This document shows positions 45,039-55,500 of a stretch of DNA of 64,000 bases, piece by piece. The position numbers and the translations under genes were made by a program. Positions within the stretch are counted from its first letter, which is position 1, and each line of letters begins with the position of its first letter. The notes under the pieces were generated by a model. It ran no database searches, had not been told where the DNA came from, and was given only the letters and a program-made list of their open reading frames with translations. Origin of the DNA: an uncultured Methylococcaceae bacterium (GTDB taxonomy: Bacteria; Pseudomonadota; Gammaproteobacteria; Methylococcales; Methylomonadaceae); NCBI GenBank assembly GCA_913056195.1, contig CAJXMF010000003.1, positions 1-64,000 on the forward strand, given 5' to 3'.

Positions 45039-47696
45039 TCATACCAGACTCTTGCTGGCAACCTCATACACATCGCGCGAAATAGAATCAATCTTCATAA
45101 TCCGCTGTAATTGCGCTTTCATCTGCTGCTGACGCACAGTGTCGAAACGACGCCATTGCGTCAATGCCGCCAGCAAACGCGCCGCGACTTGCGGGTTGAT
45201 GACATCCAACGCAATAATCTGATCAGCCAAAAATTGATAACCTGCACCATCACGTCGATGAAAATGCACGGGATTAGCCTGACTGAATGCGCCAATCAAG
45301 GCGCGTACCCGGTTGGGGTTCTTCAGGTCAAAAGCTGGATGTTGCGCCAGAGCGTGCACGCTGTCAAAAGCATCCGCTGTTGGACTGCTCGCTTGCAGAC
45401 TGAACCATTTATCAATCACCAGCACCTCATCCTGCCATTGTTGATAAAACTGTGCTAACACATTGTCTTTTTCAGGATGCTGGCTATTGACGATAACCCC
45501 TAGTGCCGCCAGCTGATCGGTCATATTTCCCGCCTTAGCATATTGCTCCGACATCAATTCATAGACAGAACCTTTTTCCAAATGACTTAAATAATGCAAA
45601 CATTGGTTTTTGATCCGCCTGCGACCGATGGCGTTACTGCTGAAATCACCCGATTCGTCACGATGATATTTATGATAATAATTTAAAAAGGTGTCTTCTA
45701 ATGCTTCAGCCAAAGCCTTGACGACAAACTCCCGGGCTTGATGAATGGCATCGACATCAACTACATCCATCTGTTCTGACAAATAACTTTCTTCCGGCAG
45801 TTCCAGCAACAAGGCTAAATAGGACAAATCCTGCCAGGATTGCTTGAGAACGGTGGCAAAAGCATCCGTCAATAATGCACTCATTTTCAAGGGTCTATCA
45901 TGCTGAATATCGTCGATTAAGCCCAAAATAACCTGGCTGGCCAGTTGTTGCCCGGCCTCCCAGCGATTGAAGCTGTCGCGGTCATATTGCAACTGAAACG
46001 CCAGCTGCGCTAGCGTACGATCCAGGCGTAATTTAAGCGGCGCTGAAAAGCCTCGCAGCACAGACAGCAATGCCCCCTCCGGCACATGATTCAATACAAA
46101 CGATTGTTCGGCTTCTGTCAGCGACAATGTCACCTGCTCTGAAGACGCCATGCCATCTATCTCGACAGCAAGCGACTGTCCGTCACGACCGATCAGCCCA
46201 ATTGTCACTGGAATATGCAGTGGTTGCTTGTCGGACTGACCCGGTGTCGGCGGGCAGGTTTGAGAAAAAACAACCCGCAGCTGACGGTTTTCGGCATCAT
46301 AATGTTCTTTCAATGCCAGCTCCGGCGTTCCCGCCTGCGCATACCAGCGTCTGAACTGGCTTAAATCGACCTGATTGGCATCTTCCATGGCTTTGACAAA
46401 ATCATCGCAGGTGACCGCCTGACCATCATGACGCTTAAAATAAAGATCGCTACCGCGCCGAAAACCGTCAGCCCCGAGAAGGGTATGCAGCATTCTGACC
46501 ACTTCCGCCCCTTTCTCGTACACGGTCAGGGTATAAAAATTATTGATTTCGATATAGGAATCCGGCCGTATGGGATGCGCTAATGGCCCAGCATCTTCAG
46601 CGAATTGTCGGCTTCTGAGCATTTTGACATCTTCGATCCGCTTGACGGCACGCGATGTTTGATCAGCCGTAAATTCCTGATCCCGGAAAACCGTGAAGCC
46701 TTCTTTTAAACTGAGTTGAAACCAGTCTCGACAGGTGACACGGTTACCGCTCCAGTTATGAAAATATTCATGCCCGATGACACCCTCTATATGCTCATAA
46801 TCGGCATCGGTTGCCGTATCCGGCCGCGCCAACACAAACTTGGTATTAAAAATATTCAAGCCCTTGTTTTCCATCGCACCCATGTTGAAATGACCGACGG
46901 CAACAATCATGTACAGATCCAGATCATATTCGCGGCCATATACCTGCTCATCCCAGCGCATGGCGTTTTTAAGTGACTGCATGGCATGATCACATTTATC
47001 CAGATCATGTGCCTCAACATAAATTTCCAGCGTGATCTCGCGCCCGGATTGCGTCACAAACCGATCCTGGATTTTTTCCAACTGCCCTGCGACCAATGCA
47101 AACAGATAGCACGGTTTGGCAAACGGGTCTTCCCAGGCGACCCAGTGTTGATTATCCGGCAAGTCGCCCTGATCGATTTTATTACCATTCGATAACAATA
47201 CGGGATAACGTGCTTTATCCGCTTCCAGCCGCACCTTGAAACGACTCATCACATCCGGCCGATCGATAAAATAGGTAATCTTGCGAAACCCTTCGGCCTC
47301 ACACTGGGTGCAAAGCATCGTGTTGGACAGATACAAGCCTTCGTAAGCGGTGTTGGCAGCCGGATTGATGCGGTTGACGATTTCCAGGGTAAACACGCGA
47401 TCTTGCGGCACCTGAAAAATAACCAGGCTTTCGGCCGTCTGCCGATATTGCTCGGCATTCAATGCCTGACCATCCAGTTTTACGCTGTCCAGTTGCAATC
47501 CTTCGCCCATTAACAGCAATTCAACACCGTGTCGCTCACTGGCAGGATTACGTCGAATCGTCATATTTGAGGCAACCTGGGTGTTATCAGCATCCAGTTT
47601 AAAATCCAGCTCGACCTGATCAATTAGATAATCAGGAACGGTATAATCTTTCAAATAAATTATTTTCGGGTTTGCGTCTTTCATATCCTCTTCCAT
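45039..47696 (-). CDS. pepN: Aminopeptidase N
   Basis: This protein of about 885 residues is an M1-family zinc aminopeptidase. It has the substrate motif GAMENKGLNIFN and the zinc motif HEYFHNW, with the third ligand Glu 18 residues after the second His. The C-terminal PepN Ig-like and helical domains are present. It trims N-terminal residues of peptides in the cytoplasm. The ATG at 47696 overlaps the DUF423 gene stop; MKDANPK at 47684 is an alternative. It is the last gene of a tightly overlapping four-gene operon. Confidence 0.96.
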   Translation of the reverse strand: MEEDMKDANPKIIYLKDYTVPDYLIDQVELDFKLDADNTQVASNMTIRRNPASERHGVELLLMGEGLQLDSVKLDGQALNAEQYRQTAESLVIFQVPQDRVFTLEIVNRINPAANTAYEGLYLSNTMLCTQCEAEGFRKITYFIDRPDVMSRFKVRLEADKARYPVLLSNGNKIDQGDLPDNQHWVAWEDPFAKPCYLFALVAGQLEKIQDRFVTQSGREITLEIYVEAHDLDKCDHAMQSLKNAMRWDEQVYGREYDLDLYMIVAVGHFNMGAMENKGLNIFNTKFVLARPDTATDADYEHIEGVIGHEYFHNWSGNRVTCRDWFQLSLKEGFTVFRDQEFTADQTSRAVKRIEDVKMLRSRQFAEDAGPLAHPIRPDSYIEINNFYTLTVYEKGAEVVRMLHTLLGADGFRRGSDLYFKRHDGQAVTCDDFVKAMEDANQVDLSQFRRWYAQAGTPELALKEHYDAENRQLRVVFSQTCPPTPGQSDKQPLHIPVTIGLIGRDGQSLAVEIDGMASSEQVTLSLTEAEQSFVLNHVPEGALLSVLRGFSAPLKLRLDRTLAQLAFQLQYDRDSFNRWEAGQQLASQVILGLIDDIQHDRPLKMSALLTDAFATVLKQSWQDLSYLALLLELPEESYLSEQMDVVDVDAIHQAREFVVKALAEALEDTFLNYYHKYHRDESGDFSSNAIGRRRIKNQCLHYLSHLEKGSVYELMSEQYAKAGNMTDQLAALGVIVNSQHPEKDNVLAQFYQQWQDEVLVIDKWFSLQASSPTADAFDSVHALAQHPAFDLKNPNRVRALIGAFSQANPVHFHRRDGAGYQFLADQIIALDVINPQVAARLLAALTQWRRFDTVRQQQMKAQLQRIMKIDSISRDVYEVASKSLV

Positions 47697-48073
47697 CAAT
47701 CCTGTTTTTTAGCGGCATAGGCCAATAATAAACACCACGCAATCAACCATGATACCCCACCCAGGGGGGTAATCATGCCTAACCTGGGCCAATCCAATAA
47801 CACCAATAAATATAAACTCCCGGAAAATAAGACAATGCCGACAAACATCAAGCGTCCGGCCCAATGCAACAAGACGTTGTCTTCATTGTGCTGCTGAACC
47901 AGCGCTACCAGCCCCAAACCCAGGGCATGCCACATTTGATACTTCACCGCTGTGTTATAAACCGCAAGCATCTCAGCGGTCAGTACGGTTTTTAACGCAT
48001 GAGCACCAAAAGCGCCCATCGCCACAGCCAACGCGGCGCTCAATGCCGCTAATGCCAGAAAAGATGAACGCAT
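47696..48073 (-). CDS. DUF423 family small membrane protein
   Basis: This 125-residue protein has about four transmembrane helices and the family motif VAMGAFGAHALKTVLTAEMLAVYNTAVKYQMWHALGL. The function is not established. It overlaps both moaB (one base) and pepN, so it belongs to one transcription unit. Confidence 0.9.
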   Translation of the reverse strand: MRSSFLALAALSAALAVAMGAFGAHALKTVLTAEMLAVYNTAVKYQMWHALGLGLVALVQQHNEDNVLLHWAGRLMFVGIVLFSGSLYLLVLLDWPRLGMITPLGGVSWLIAWCLLLAYAAKKQD

Positions 48074-48591
48074 CAGACCTCCTTCAGCCGAGGCATTAAC
48101 TGCACCAAATTACACGGTTTTGTGCGACTGTCGAGTTGGTGTACGACAATTTCATCCCACGCCGTACGACAGGCATTCGAGGAGCCGGGCAAACAAAAAA
48201 TATACGTGCCATTGGCGACACCAGCAATGGCGCGCGATTGTATGGTTGAGGTTTTAATCGTCTCCCAGGACAGCATCCGAAACACTTCACCGAACCCATC
48301 GAGCCCCTTATCCAGCAATGGTGAAACCGCCTCCGGCGTCCCATCGCGGCCGGTCACCCCGGTACCACCTGTGGTTAAAATCACATCAACCTCGGTGTCG
48401 GCAATCCAGGCCGAAACCCGTGCGCGTATTTGATAAACATCATCGGCTACAATGCTTTTCTCATAAACCTGATGGTCGGCAGCGCGAACGCGCTCGCATA
48501 ATGTATTTCCAGACACATCATCCGCCTCAGTACGGCTGTCAGACACCGTCAACACGCAGATATTCAACACGTTTGCTTTTATTTCTGTCAT
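48073..48591 (-). CDS. moaB: Molybdenum cofactor biosynthesis protein B
   Basis: This 172-residue protein of the MogA/MoaB fold has VSDSRTEADDVSGNTL, the nucleotide-binding TTGGTGVTGRDGTPEAV and CLPGSSNACRTAWDEIV motifs. It belongs to the molybdopterin adenylyltransferase group. It overlaps degQ by four bases and the DUF423 gene by one. No other molybdenum-cofactor gene is present. Confidence 0.93.
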   Translation of the reverse strand: MTEIKANVLNICVLTVSDSRTEADDVSGNTLCERVRAADHQVYEKSIVADDVYQIRARVSAWIADTEVDVILTTGGTGVTGRDGTPEAVSPLLDKGLDGFGEVFRMLSWETIKTSTIQSRAIAGVANGTYIFCLPGSSNACRTAWDEIVVHQLDSRTKPCNLVQLMPRLKEV

Positions 48592-49937
48592 TTCAACACC
48601 AAAAAGAATGCTTCACCACCGCGCTGAATATTGATCAGCAACGGATTTCCCGGCCTGACAACTTTCGCCAGATCCTGCAGATTATGCACACGATAGCGAT
48701 TGGCCGACACGATAATATCACCCGGCCGCAAGCCGACATGCCAGGCATAAGAACCGGTATGAATTTTTTCAAACATAACCCCTTCAACCCGGCCTTTTGG
48801 GCTATTCATCAGCACCGTTCCTGTCAACCTTGGATGTAATGTGTCGCCGGCTATGGTCTGTTTTTTCGGTTTCCCGATCACCGCCTGAATACGTTTTTCC
48901 TCGTTACCCCGAAGAACATCGAGCTCGACGTTATCGCCCACTTCCATCAAGCCGATCATATTTCGGATTTGTGTACTGTTTTTAATCGAACGACCATTGA
49001 CCCCGATGATAATATCACCTGGTTCCAAGCCGGCCCTGGCCGCGGCAGAATCAGAATCGACCCGGCTGACGACTGCACCGTGCCGACTTTTCAAACCGAA
49101 TGCCGCCGCCAGCTCCGCCGTAATATCCTGTGTCGAGACACCCAAACGTCCGCGCCGGACTTTCCCATGCTCAACCAAGGCATCGACCAGCGTCATCACC
49201 ATATTGGCCGGAATCGCAAAGCCAATCCCGACATTACCACCATTCGGCGCCAGAATCGCGGTATTCATGCCAACAAGCTCACCGCGCAAATTGACCAGTG
49301 CACCACCCGAGTTACCGGGATTAATCGACGCATCGGTCTGAATAAAATCTTCATAGCCTTCAATCCCCAGGCCTGAACGCCCCAAAGCACTGACAATCCC
49401 GGATGTCACCGTTTGATCAAGACCAAAAGGGTTACCAATGGCCACCACGAAATCACCGACTCTTAGCCGGCTGGAATCGGCCACCTTCAATGCCTTCAGG
49501 CCATCGGCCGGAATTTTTATCACCGCAACATCGGCTTCAGCATCTGCCCCTAGCAATTTAGCATCGTACTGTCGTCCATCACGTAACGTAACCTGAATCT
49601 TATCAGCCTGATCAATAACATGATTATTGGTGACAACATAGCCTTTTTCAGCATTGATGATCACACCAGACCCCAAACTGTTACGTTGTTGTCGCGGCCG
49701 ATTGGGAATCTGGAAAAAATAGCGGAAAAACGGATCGTTCATCATCGGGTTATTCCGCACCGCTTTGGTCGTCGAGATATTAACCACCGCAGGCATGGTT
49801 TTTTCCAGCATCGGCGCTAATGAGGGTAATGGCCGTCCCTCAACAAAAGCGGGAAGAATATTTCGAGCCAATGCCGGGCTGAAACCATCGGCTACCATTA
49901 ACGCTATCACAACAAGCCAAAGGGCTTTTATTTTCAT
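48588..49937 (-). CDS. degQ: DegP/DegQ-family periplasmic serine endoprotease
   Basis: This 449-residue protein has a signal peptide, a trypsin-like domain with catalytic His (TNNHVID), Asp (EADVAVIKI) and Ser (NPGNSGGALVN), and two PDZ domains (about 260-350 and 365-445). It should degrade or refold damaged envelope proteins. Without the long LA-loop of DegP it fits DegQ or MucD. It is the first gene of the operon with moaB. Confidence 0.93.
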   Translation of the reverse strand: MKIKALWLVVIALMVADGFSPALARNILPAFVEGRPLPSLAPMLEKTMPAVVNISTTKAVRNNPMMNDPFFRYFFQIPNRPRQQRNSLGSGVIINAEKGYVVTNNHVIDQADKIQVTLRDGRQYDAKLLGADAEADVAVIKIPADGLKALKVADSSRLRVGDFVVAIGNPFGLDQTVTSGIVSALGRSGLGIEGYEDFIQTDASINPGNSGGALVNLRGELVGMNTAILAPNGGNVGIGFAIPANMVMTLVDALVEHGKVRRGRLGVSTQDITAELAAAFGLKSRHGAVVSRVDSDSAAARAGLEPGDIIIGVNGRSIKNSTQIRNMIGLMEVGDNVELDVLRGNEEKRIQAVIGKPKKQTIAGDTLHPRLTGTVLMNSPKGRVEGVMFEKIHTGSYAWHVGLRPGDIIVSANRYRVHNLQDLAKVVRPGNPLLINIQRGGEAFFLVLK

Positions 49938-50050
49938 ACAACCTCATCTATTGATTATTCGGATAACTGCCATAAATGCATATTTTGATCTATCATTATA
50001 TCAGCATATCAGCGTTCTAATTTTTCCAAACATACGCGCATCATGAAACT

Positions 50051-51358
50051 ATGACAATTGAAATTCCGTCAACGGATGCCAGTCTTATTCGAACTTTCTT
50101 TCCTCTCTGTCATCTACCGCAAAAAAGCTTCACAAAACTTTGCCATCAGCTTGAGATCACAACGGCACAAGCGGGCGATTTCATTTTTCAACTGGGGCAA
50201 GAAAAAAATCAGCTGATATATTTGTTAGACGGTAAAATAAGTTTACAGTTAAAGGAGTTTGAACTGGAATCTGTCCAGGCACGAACGGAAGCGGCGCGTT
50301 TTGCCCTGGCGCATCAAATTCCTCGCAAAGTTAACGCTTGCGCAGAAACGGCAATACGTTATATCGGCCTGGATGCCGCCGTCTTAAACACACTACAACA
50401 ACAAAATACCACAACCGAGGATTTAAGTGAGATGATTGTTGAAGAACCTGAAGAAAGCAGTGATGACTGGATGACAACACTGCTAAAAGCACCAATTTTT
50501 CGCGCCTTACCGCCTGCAAATTTGCAGCGCATCCTGATAAACCTGAAGTCGATGGAATTCAAACAAGGTGAAACCATCATCAAACAGGGCGAGCCTGGCG
50601 ACTTTTATTACTTGATTAAACAGGGCGAGTGCTTAATATTACGCCAGCCATCTCCGAAACTCAAACCCATCAAGTTAGGTGAGTTAAAAGCACAGGATAC
50701 ATTTGGCGAAGATGCGATTATTTCCGGCAATCCCCGCAGTGTTTCGGTCATTGCAAAAACAGATGTGTCATTGCTGCGTCTGGATAAAGAAAATTTTATT
50801 GAACTGATTAAAAAACCTTCATTAAAATTTATTACTCTGGAACAAACCCAGCAAAAACTCGCACAAGGAAGTATTTTGATCGACCTTCGTTCAGCCGAAG
50901 ACTTCAATCAACAACATTTGCCAAACAGCATCAATATCCCTTTCTTTTCTTTACGGATGCATTTAAAAACACTGGATCGTAAACAACCCGTTATCATGGT
51001 TTGTGACGATGGAAAAACGAGCCAGGCCGCGGCTTTTTTATTACTGCGTCATAAATTCGATGCCTCAATCCTTGAGGGAGGAATGGCGACTGTAGACACA
51101 TCGAGCAAAAGCGCACCGGCTTCTTTTTTGATTGATGATGGTGTTGAAATTGATGTAAAAACAGTGGCCGAAAACGGCATCGATACCGAACAAGAATCGC
51201 GTCCACCAAAGGATAGCGACGAACCCGGCATCGACGCATTACAAAAACGAATTACAGAACTGGAAAATCAATGTGCCGCCCTTAAAGCGGAGAAACAGGC
51301 TATTCTGCAGAAATATCAGCAACTCCAACAAAAAATTACCCAGGTACGTCGAAAATAA
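50051..51358 (+). CDS. Dual cyclic-nucleotide-binding/rhodanese/coiled-coil protein
   Basis: This 435-residue protein has four parts. A degenerate cNMP-binding-like domain (about 10-120) is followed by a better-kept one (about 145-260: IFRALPPANLQRILINLKSM, GEPGDFYYLIKQGECLI, FGEDAIISGNPRSVSV). A rhodanese domain follows (about 268-350, with catalytic Cys in VMVCDDGKTSQAA or VIMVCDDG). The end is a coiled coil (about 395-432). There is no DNA-binding helix-turn-helix, so it is not a CRP-type regulator. The role is unknown; it may respond to a nucleotide and act on sulfur or thiol groups. It is divergent from degQ. Confidence 0.82.
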   Translation: MTIEIPSTDASLIRTFFPLCHLPQKSFTKLCHQLEITTAQAGDFIFQLGQEKNQLIYLLDGKISLQLKEFELESVQARTEAARFALAHQIPRKVNACAETAIRYIGLDAAVLNTLQQQNTTTEDLSEMIVEEPEESSDDWMTTLLKAPIFRALPPANLQRILINLKSMEFKQGETIIKQGEPGDFYYLIKQGECLILRQPSPKLKPIKLGELKAQDTFGEDAIISGNPRSVSVIAKTDVSLLRLDKENFIELIKKPSLKFITLEQTQQKLAQGSILIDLRSAEDFNQQHLPNSINIPFFSLRMHLKTLDRKQPVIMVCDDGKTSQAAAFLLLRHKFDASILEGGMATVDTSSKSAPASFLIDDGVEIDVKTVAENGIDTEQESRPPKDSDEPGIDALQKRITELENQCAALKAEKQAILQKYQQLQQKITQVRRK

Positions 51359-51375
51359 TTTCGAGCGCGCATTAA

Positions 51376-51408
51376 AAAGGCCGCCACCGTTACCGGTAAG
51401 CGGCCTTT
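51376..51408. terminator. Bidirectional terminator
   Basis: AAAGGCCGC and GCGGCCTTT are perfect nine-base arms around a 15-base loop, flanked by A/T-rich runs. It serves the rhodanese gene on plus and the small membrane gene on minus. Confidence 0.8.
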
Positions 51409-51430
51409 AAAATACCTCAGAAGATATTTT

Positions 51431-51559
51431 TTAGTCTTCGTCTTTAGGTTCTGCGAAAACCCATTTTACGAAAAAATAACCTGCAGCGATAATTACAACC
51501 GCTCCAATCATGCCTGACGGCTCTTTTAATAGTTCTGTTAAGTCTAAGATCGCTCCCAT
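51431..51559 (-). CDS. 42-residue single-pass membrane protein, missed by the ORF track
   Basis: The translation is a 42-residue protein starting MGAILDLTELLKEPSGM. One transmembrane helix follows (MIGAVVIIAAGYFFVKWVF) and the tail is acidic (AEPKDED). A strong AGGTAGGA ribosome site lies five bases before the ATG, and a bidirectional terminator follows the stop. The pattern of short helix, GxxG/S hinge and hydrophobic helix recalls the small DUF3149 proteins, with low confidence. It is divergent from the three-helix protein at 51868. The function is unknown. Confidence 0.75.
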   Translation of the reverse strand: MGAILDLTELLKEPSGMIGAVVIIAAGYFFVKWVFAEPKDED

Positions 51560-51867
51560 GAGTATCCTACCTTTTTGTGTTGTTGTTGATAAATGTACCA
51601 ATTAACTGGCATCTGAGGGTTCTATGTTACTTTGGATTCCTTCAAAGTCAAGTAATTCTATTTTTCACAGATGGAATATATCTTTTATAGTCCATTATTT
51701 TCACCCGCTAACATTTTTAAATCCCGGACAACTGTAGTATTTATTCAGATTAAGTCCAGATTGCCATCTGCGGTTATAATGAGTAATATGGGCAAGGGTG
51801 AAAACCGCTTGTGCGTGTCATACACGCCCATGATAACAATAACCTAAGAACACAAAGAGGAAGAAAA

Positions 51868-52299
51868 ATGATCGGTGGCATAATAATGATTCTTGTTGCA
51901 GTCTGGATTTACCAATCCGTCAGCAAAGTAAAAAAACCGAATGGCTTATTTTGGGTTGCCGGCTGCGCCGCACTCTTTTTTGCCGTCCAATGGTTACTGG
52001 TTCAACTCAATATCATCTTCATCGATACCTATCAAGGCGATGATATTGGCAGTAGCTATGATCGTGATTTAACCAGTGTCGGTGATCGCATGACGGATGA
52101 GCAGAGTTCTGGCGGCGTTTTTATGAATGCTCTGTTTGAATTGCTCCCACCTTTCGGCGCGTTTTTAGTCGTCGCGCTGGTACGAACCAAATTCATCATG
52201 CAGGAAGCCATTACTGTGGCTAACTTGTTCGGTGGCATTAAAGAAATGTTTCTCAGCATCAAAAACAGCTTTAAATCGACAGCTGAAGACAAAGAATAA
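51868..52299 (+). CDS. Membrane protein of unknown function
   Basis: This 143-residue protein has about three transmembrane helices (MIGGIIMILVAVWIYQSV, GLFWVAGCAALFFAVQWLLV, LLPPFGAFLVVALVRTKFIM) and an acidic periplasmic or cytoplasmic loop of about 35 residues between the second and third. The ATG at 51868 is chosen because AGAGGAAG lies upstream; the track start at 51811 is 19 codons further out. It stands alone between a divergent small gene and a strong terminator. The family was not recognised. Confidence 0.75.
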   Translation: MIGGIIMILVAVWIYQSVSKVKKPNGLFWVAGCAALFFAVQWLLVQLNIIFIDTYQGDDIGSSYDRDLTSVGDRMTDEQSSGGVFMNALFELLPPFGAFLVVALVRTKFIMQEAITVANLFGGIKEMFLSIKNSFKSTAEDKE

Positions 52300-52313
52300 C
52301 CCCCATCTACATC

Positions 52314-52346
52314 GACTAAAACCCGGCTAATCTCCGGGTTTTAGTC
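52314..52346 (+). terminator. Intrinsic terminator after membrane-protein gene
   Basis: GACTAAAACCCGG and CCGGGTTTTAGTC are perfect 13-base arms around a seven-base loop, about 15 bases after the stop codon. Confidence 0.85.
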
Positions 52347-52384
52347 CTGACTCCAGCCTCATCCCGCGGATCTTCGCTATTGTT

Positions 52385-52414
52385 TTGTTATCAATAGCTT
52401 ACCCTTGATACAAT
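52385..52414 (+). promoter_or_regulatory. Candidate sigma70 promoter of metH
   Basis: TTGTTA, an 18-base spacer and TACAAT lie about 90 bases before the metH start. No cobalamin or SAM riboswitch pattern was recognised in the leader. Confidence 0.4.
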
Positions 52415-52504
52415 AGCCTGTCGCACGATCTGACGCCATGCGATAACTTTAGATGAAATCAGCCTGAATCTGACGCATTTTCCAATACAAAACCCAATGA
52501 CTCT

Positions 52505-55500
52505 ATGACCCGTTCTGATCTTTTAAAACAACAATTATCTCAACGTATTTTGTTTCTTGATGGCGCCATGGGCACCATGATTCAAAGTTATAAACTGGAA
52601 GAACGTGATTATCGGGGCAGCCGCTTTGCCCATTGGCCATCTGATTTAAAAGGCAACAATGACCTGTTATCGCTGACTCAGCCTGACATCATCAAGTCCA
52701 TACATCGCGCCTATCTTGATGTCGGCTCCGATATTGTTGAAACCAATTCTTTCAATGCAACCGCTATCGCCATGGCCGATTACGGCATGGAAGATCTGGC
52801 TTATGAAATCAATTATGAATCAGCGCGTTTAGCACGCGAAGCCTGTGATGATGTCACCCAATTGACACCTGATAAACCCCGTTTTGTTGCCGGTGTACTC
52901 GGCCCGACCAACCGCACGGCCTCGATGTCGCCGGATGTCAATGATCCCGGTTTCAGGAATATCAGCTTTGATGATCTGGTTACAGCCTATACCGAATCGG
53001 TACGCGGCCTGATTGATGGTGGAGCCGATATTGTTTTAATCGAAACGATATTTGATACCCTGAATGCCAAAGCGGCGATTTTTGCTGTCGAACAACACTT
53101 TGAAAAAATCGGTTTCAAATTACCCATCATGATTTCCGGCACCATCACCGATGCCTCGGGCCGAACTTTGTCAGGACAAACCGCTGCGGCATTTTTTAAT
53201 TCCTTGCGCCATGCCGACCCGATTTCTATCGGCTTTAACTGCGCGCTGGGTGCCAAAGAGCTGCGCCAATATATCGAAGAGCTGGCTCATATTGCCGATA
53301 CTTTTGTCTCCGCCCACCCAAACGCCGGTCTTCCGAATGAATTTGGCGAATATGATGAATCGCCGGATGATATGGCAAAAGAACTGGAAGATTGGGCTAA
53401 AAGCGGCTACCTGAATATCATTGGCGGCTGTTGCGGCACCTCACCCGATCATATTAAAGCCATTATTGAGGCGGTCAAAAAACATCCACCACGTAAAATC
53501 CCTGATATTCAGAAACAGTGTCGTCTATCAGGTCTGGAACCATTGAACATCGGCCCCGACAGTTTGTTTGTCAACGTTGGCGAACGTACCAATGTCACAG
53601 GTTCTGCCCGTTTCAAACGCCTCATTGTCGAAGAAGATTATGACACCGCGCTTGATGTTGCCAGGGAACAGGTTGAAAACGGCGCACAAATCATCGACAT
53701 CAATATGGATGAAGGCATGCTGGATTCCAAACAGGCGATGGTACGTTTTCTGAACCTGGTCGCCGCCGAACCGGATATCGCCAAGGTACCGGTGATGCTG
53801 GACTCCTCAAAATGGGAGATTCTCGAAGCCGGCCTGAAATGTATTCAAGGTAAAGGGGTGGTCAACTCGATTTCGATTAAAGAAGGCGAGGAAAACTTTA
53901 TTCAACAGGCCAAACTGGTGCGGCGTTATGGTGCGGCCGTGATTGTGATGGCCTTCGACGAGCAAGGCCAGGCGGACACTTACCAACGTAAAGTCGAAAT
54001 CTGTAGCCGCGCCTATAAAATATTGACTGAACAAGTCGGCTTTCCCGCGGAAGATATTATCTTTGACCCCAATATCTTTGCCATTGCCACTGGTATTGAA
54101 GAACATAACAATTATGGCGTTGACTTTATTGAAGCCACGCGCACCATTAAACAAACCCTGCCCTACGCACTGATTTCCGGCGGTGTGTCCAATGTTTCGT
54201 TCTCGTTCCGGGGCAATACACCGGTTCGGGAAGCCATCCATGCCGTCTTCCTCTATCACGCCATTCAGGCCGGTATGGATATGGGCATTGTCAACGCCAG
54301 CCAACTGGCGATTTACGAAGATATTCCCGAAGAATTACGCAATGCGGTTGAAGATGTGGTCTTGAACCGCTCACCAGAAGCCACCGAACGCTTACTGGAC
54401 ATTGCCGAGAAATACCGCGGCGACGGCAGTGTCGCCAATAAATCTGAAGATTTGGAATGGCGTAGCTGGCCGGTGAAAAAACGTCTGGAACACGCCTTGG
54501 TCAAAGGGATTGCTGATTTTATTGAAGAAGACACCGAAGAAGCACGCCAAATCTCAGACAAAGCCTTGCATGTGATCGAAGGCCCATTGATGGACGGCAT
54601 GAATGTCGTCGGCGACTTATTTGGCGCCGGTAAAATGTTTTTACCTCAGGTCGTCAAATCGGCACGCGTCATGAAAAAAGCCGTCGCGCATTTAATGCCT
54701 TACATGGAAGCTGAAAAAGAGGACAAAAGCGAGCCTAATGGCAAAGTATTGATGGCCACCGTCAAGGGCGATGTTCATGATATCGGTAAAAACATCGTGG
54801 GCGTTGTGCTGCAATGTAATAATTATGATGTCGTCGATCTTGGCGTCATGGTGCCCGCCGAAACCATTCTCAAAACAGCGCGTGAGGAGAAGGTCGATAT
54901 TATCGGCCTCAGTGGTCTTATCACCCCCTCTTTAGATGAAATGATGCATGTCGCCAAAGAAATGGAACGACAAGACTTCGATATTCCTTTGCTGATTGGT
55001 GGCGCGACCACATCGCGCGCCCATACGGCAGTCAAAATAGAACCCCATTACCACGCGCCTACGGTTTATGTCGTCGATGCCTCCCGTTGTGTCAATGTTG
55101 TCAATTCCTTGCTCAGTGATGAACTTAGCCCGGATTATGTGGCTAAAATTCGACAAGAATATGCCCAGGTTCGAGAACGCCATAAAGGACGTAAGGCGAA
55201 AAACAAGCAACTTTCACTGCAACAGGCACGCGAAAACCGCTTTCGCCACCGCGATGACCATCAACCCGTAAAACCGGCATTTCTAGGCACTAAGGTCATC
55301 GATAATTTTGACCTTAAACAACTCGTCCCCTATATCGACTGGACACCTTTTTTTCAGACCTGGGAATTATCCGGCAAGTATCCGGCGATTCTTGATGACG
55401 AACTGGTTGGTGAAGAAGCGAAAAAACTGTTTAAAGACGCTAAACAAATGCTGGAAAAAATTGTCACTGAAGGTTGGCTGAAAGGCCGTGCCGTGATTGG

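Noticed and set aside
52346-52504. Cobalamin or SAM riboswitch before metH
   Set aside because: The leader is short and no B12-box or S-box pattern was recognised.
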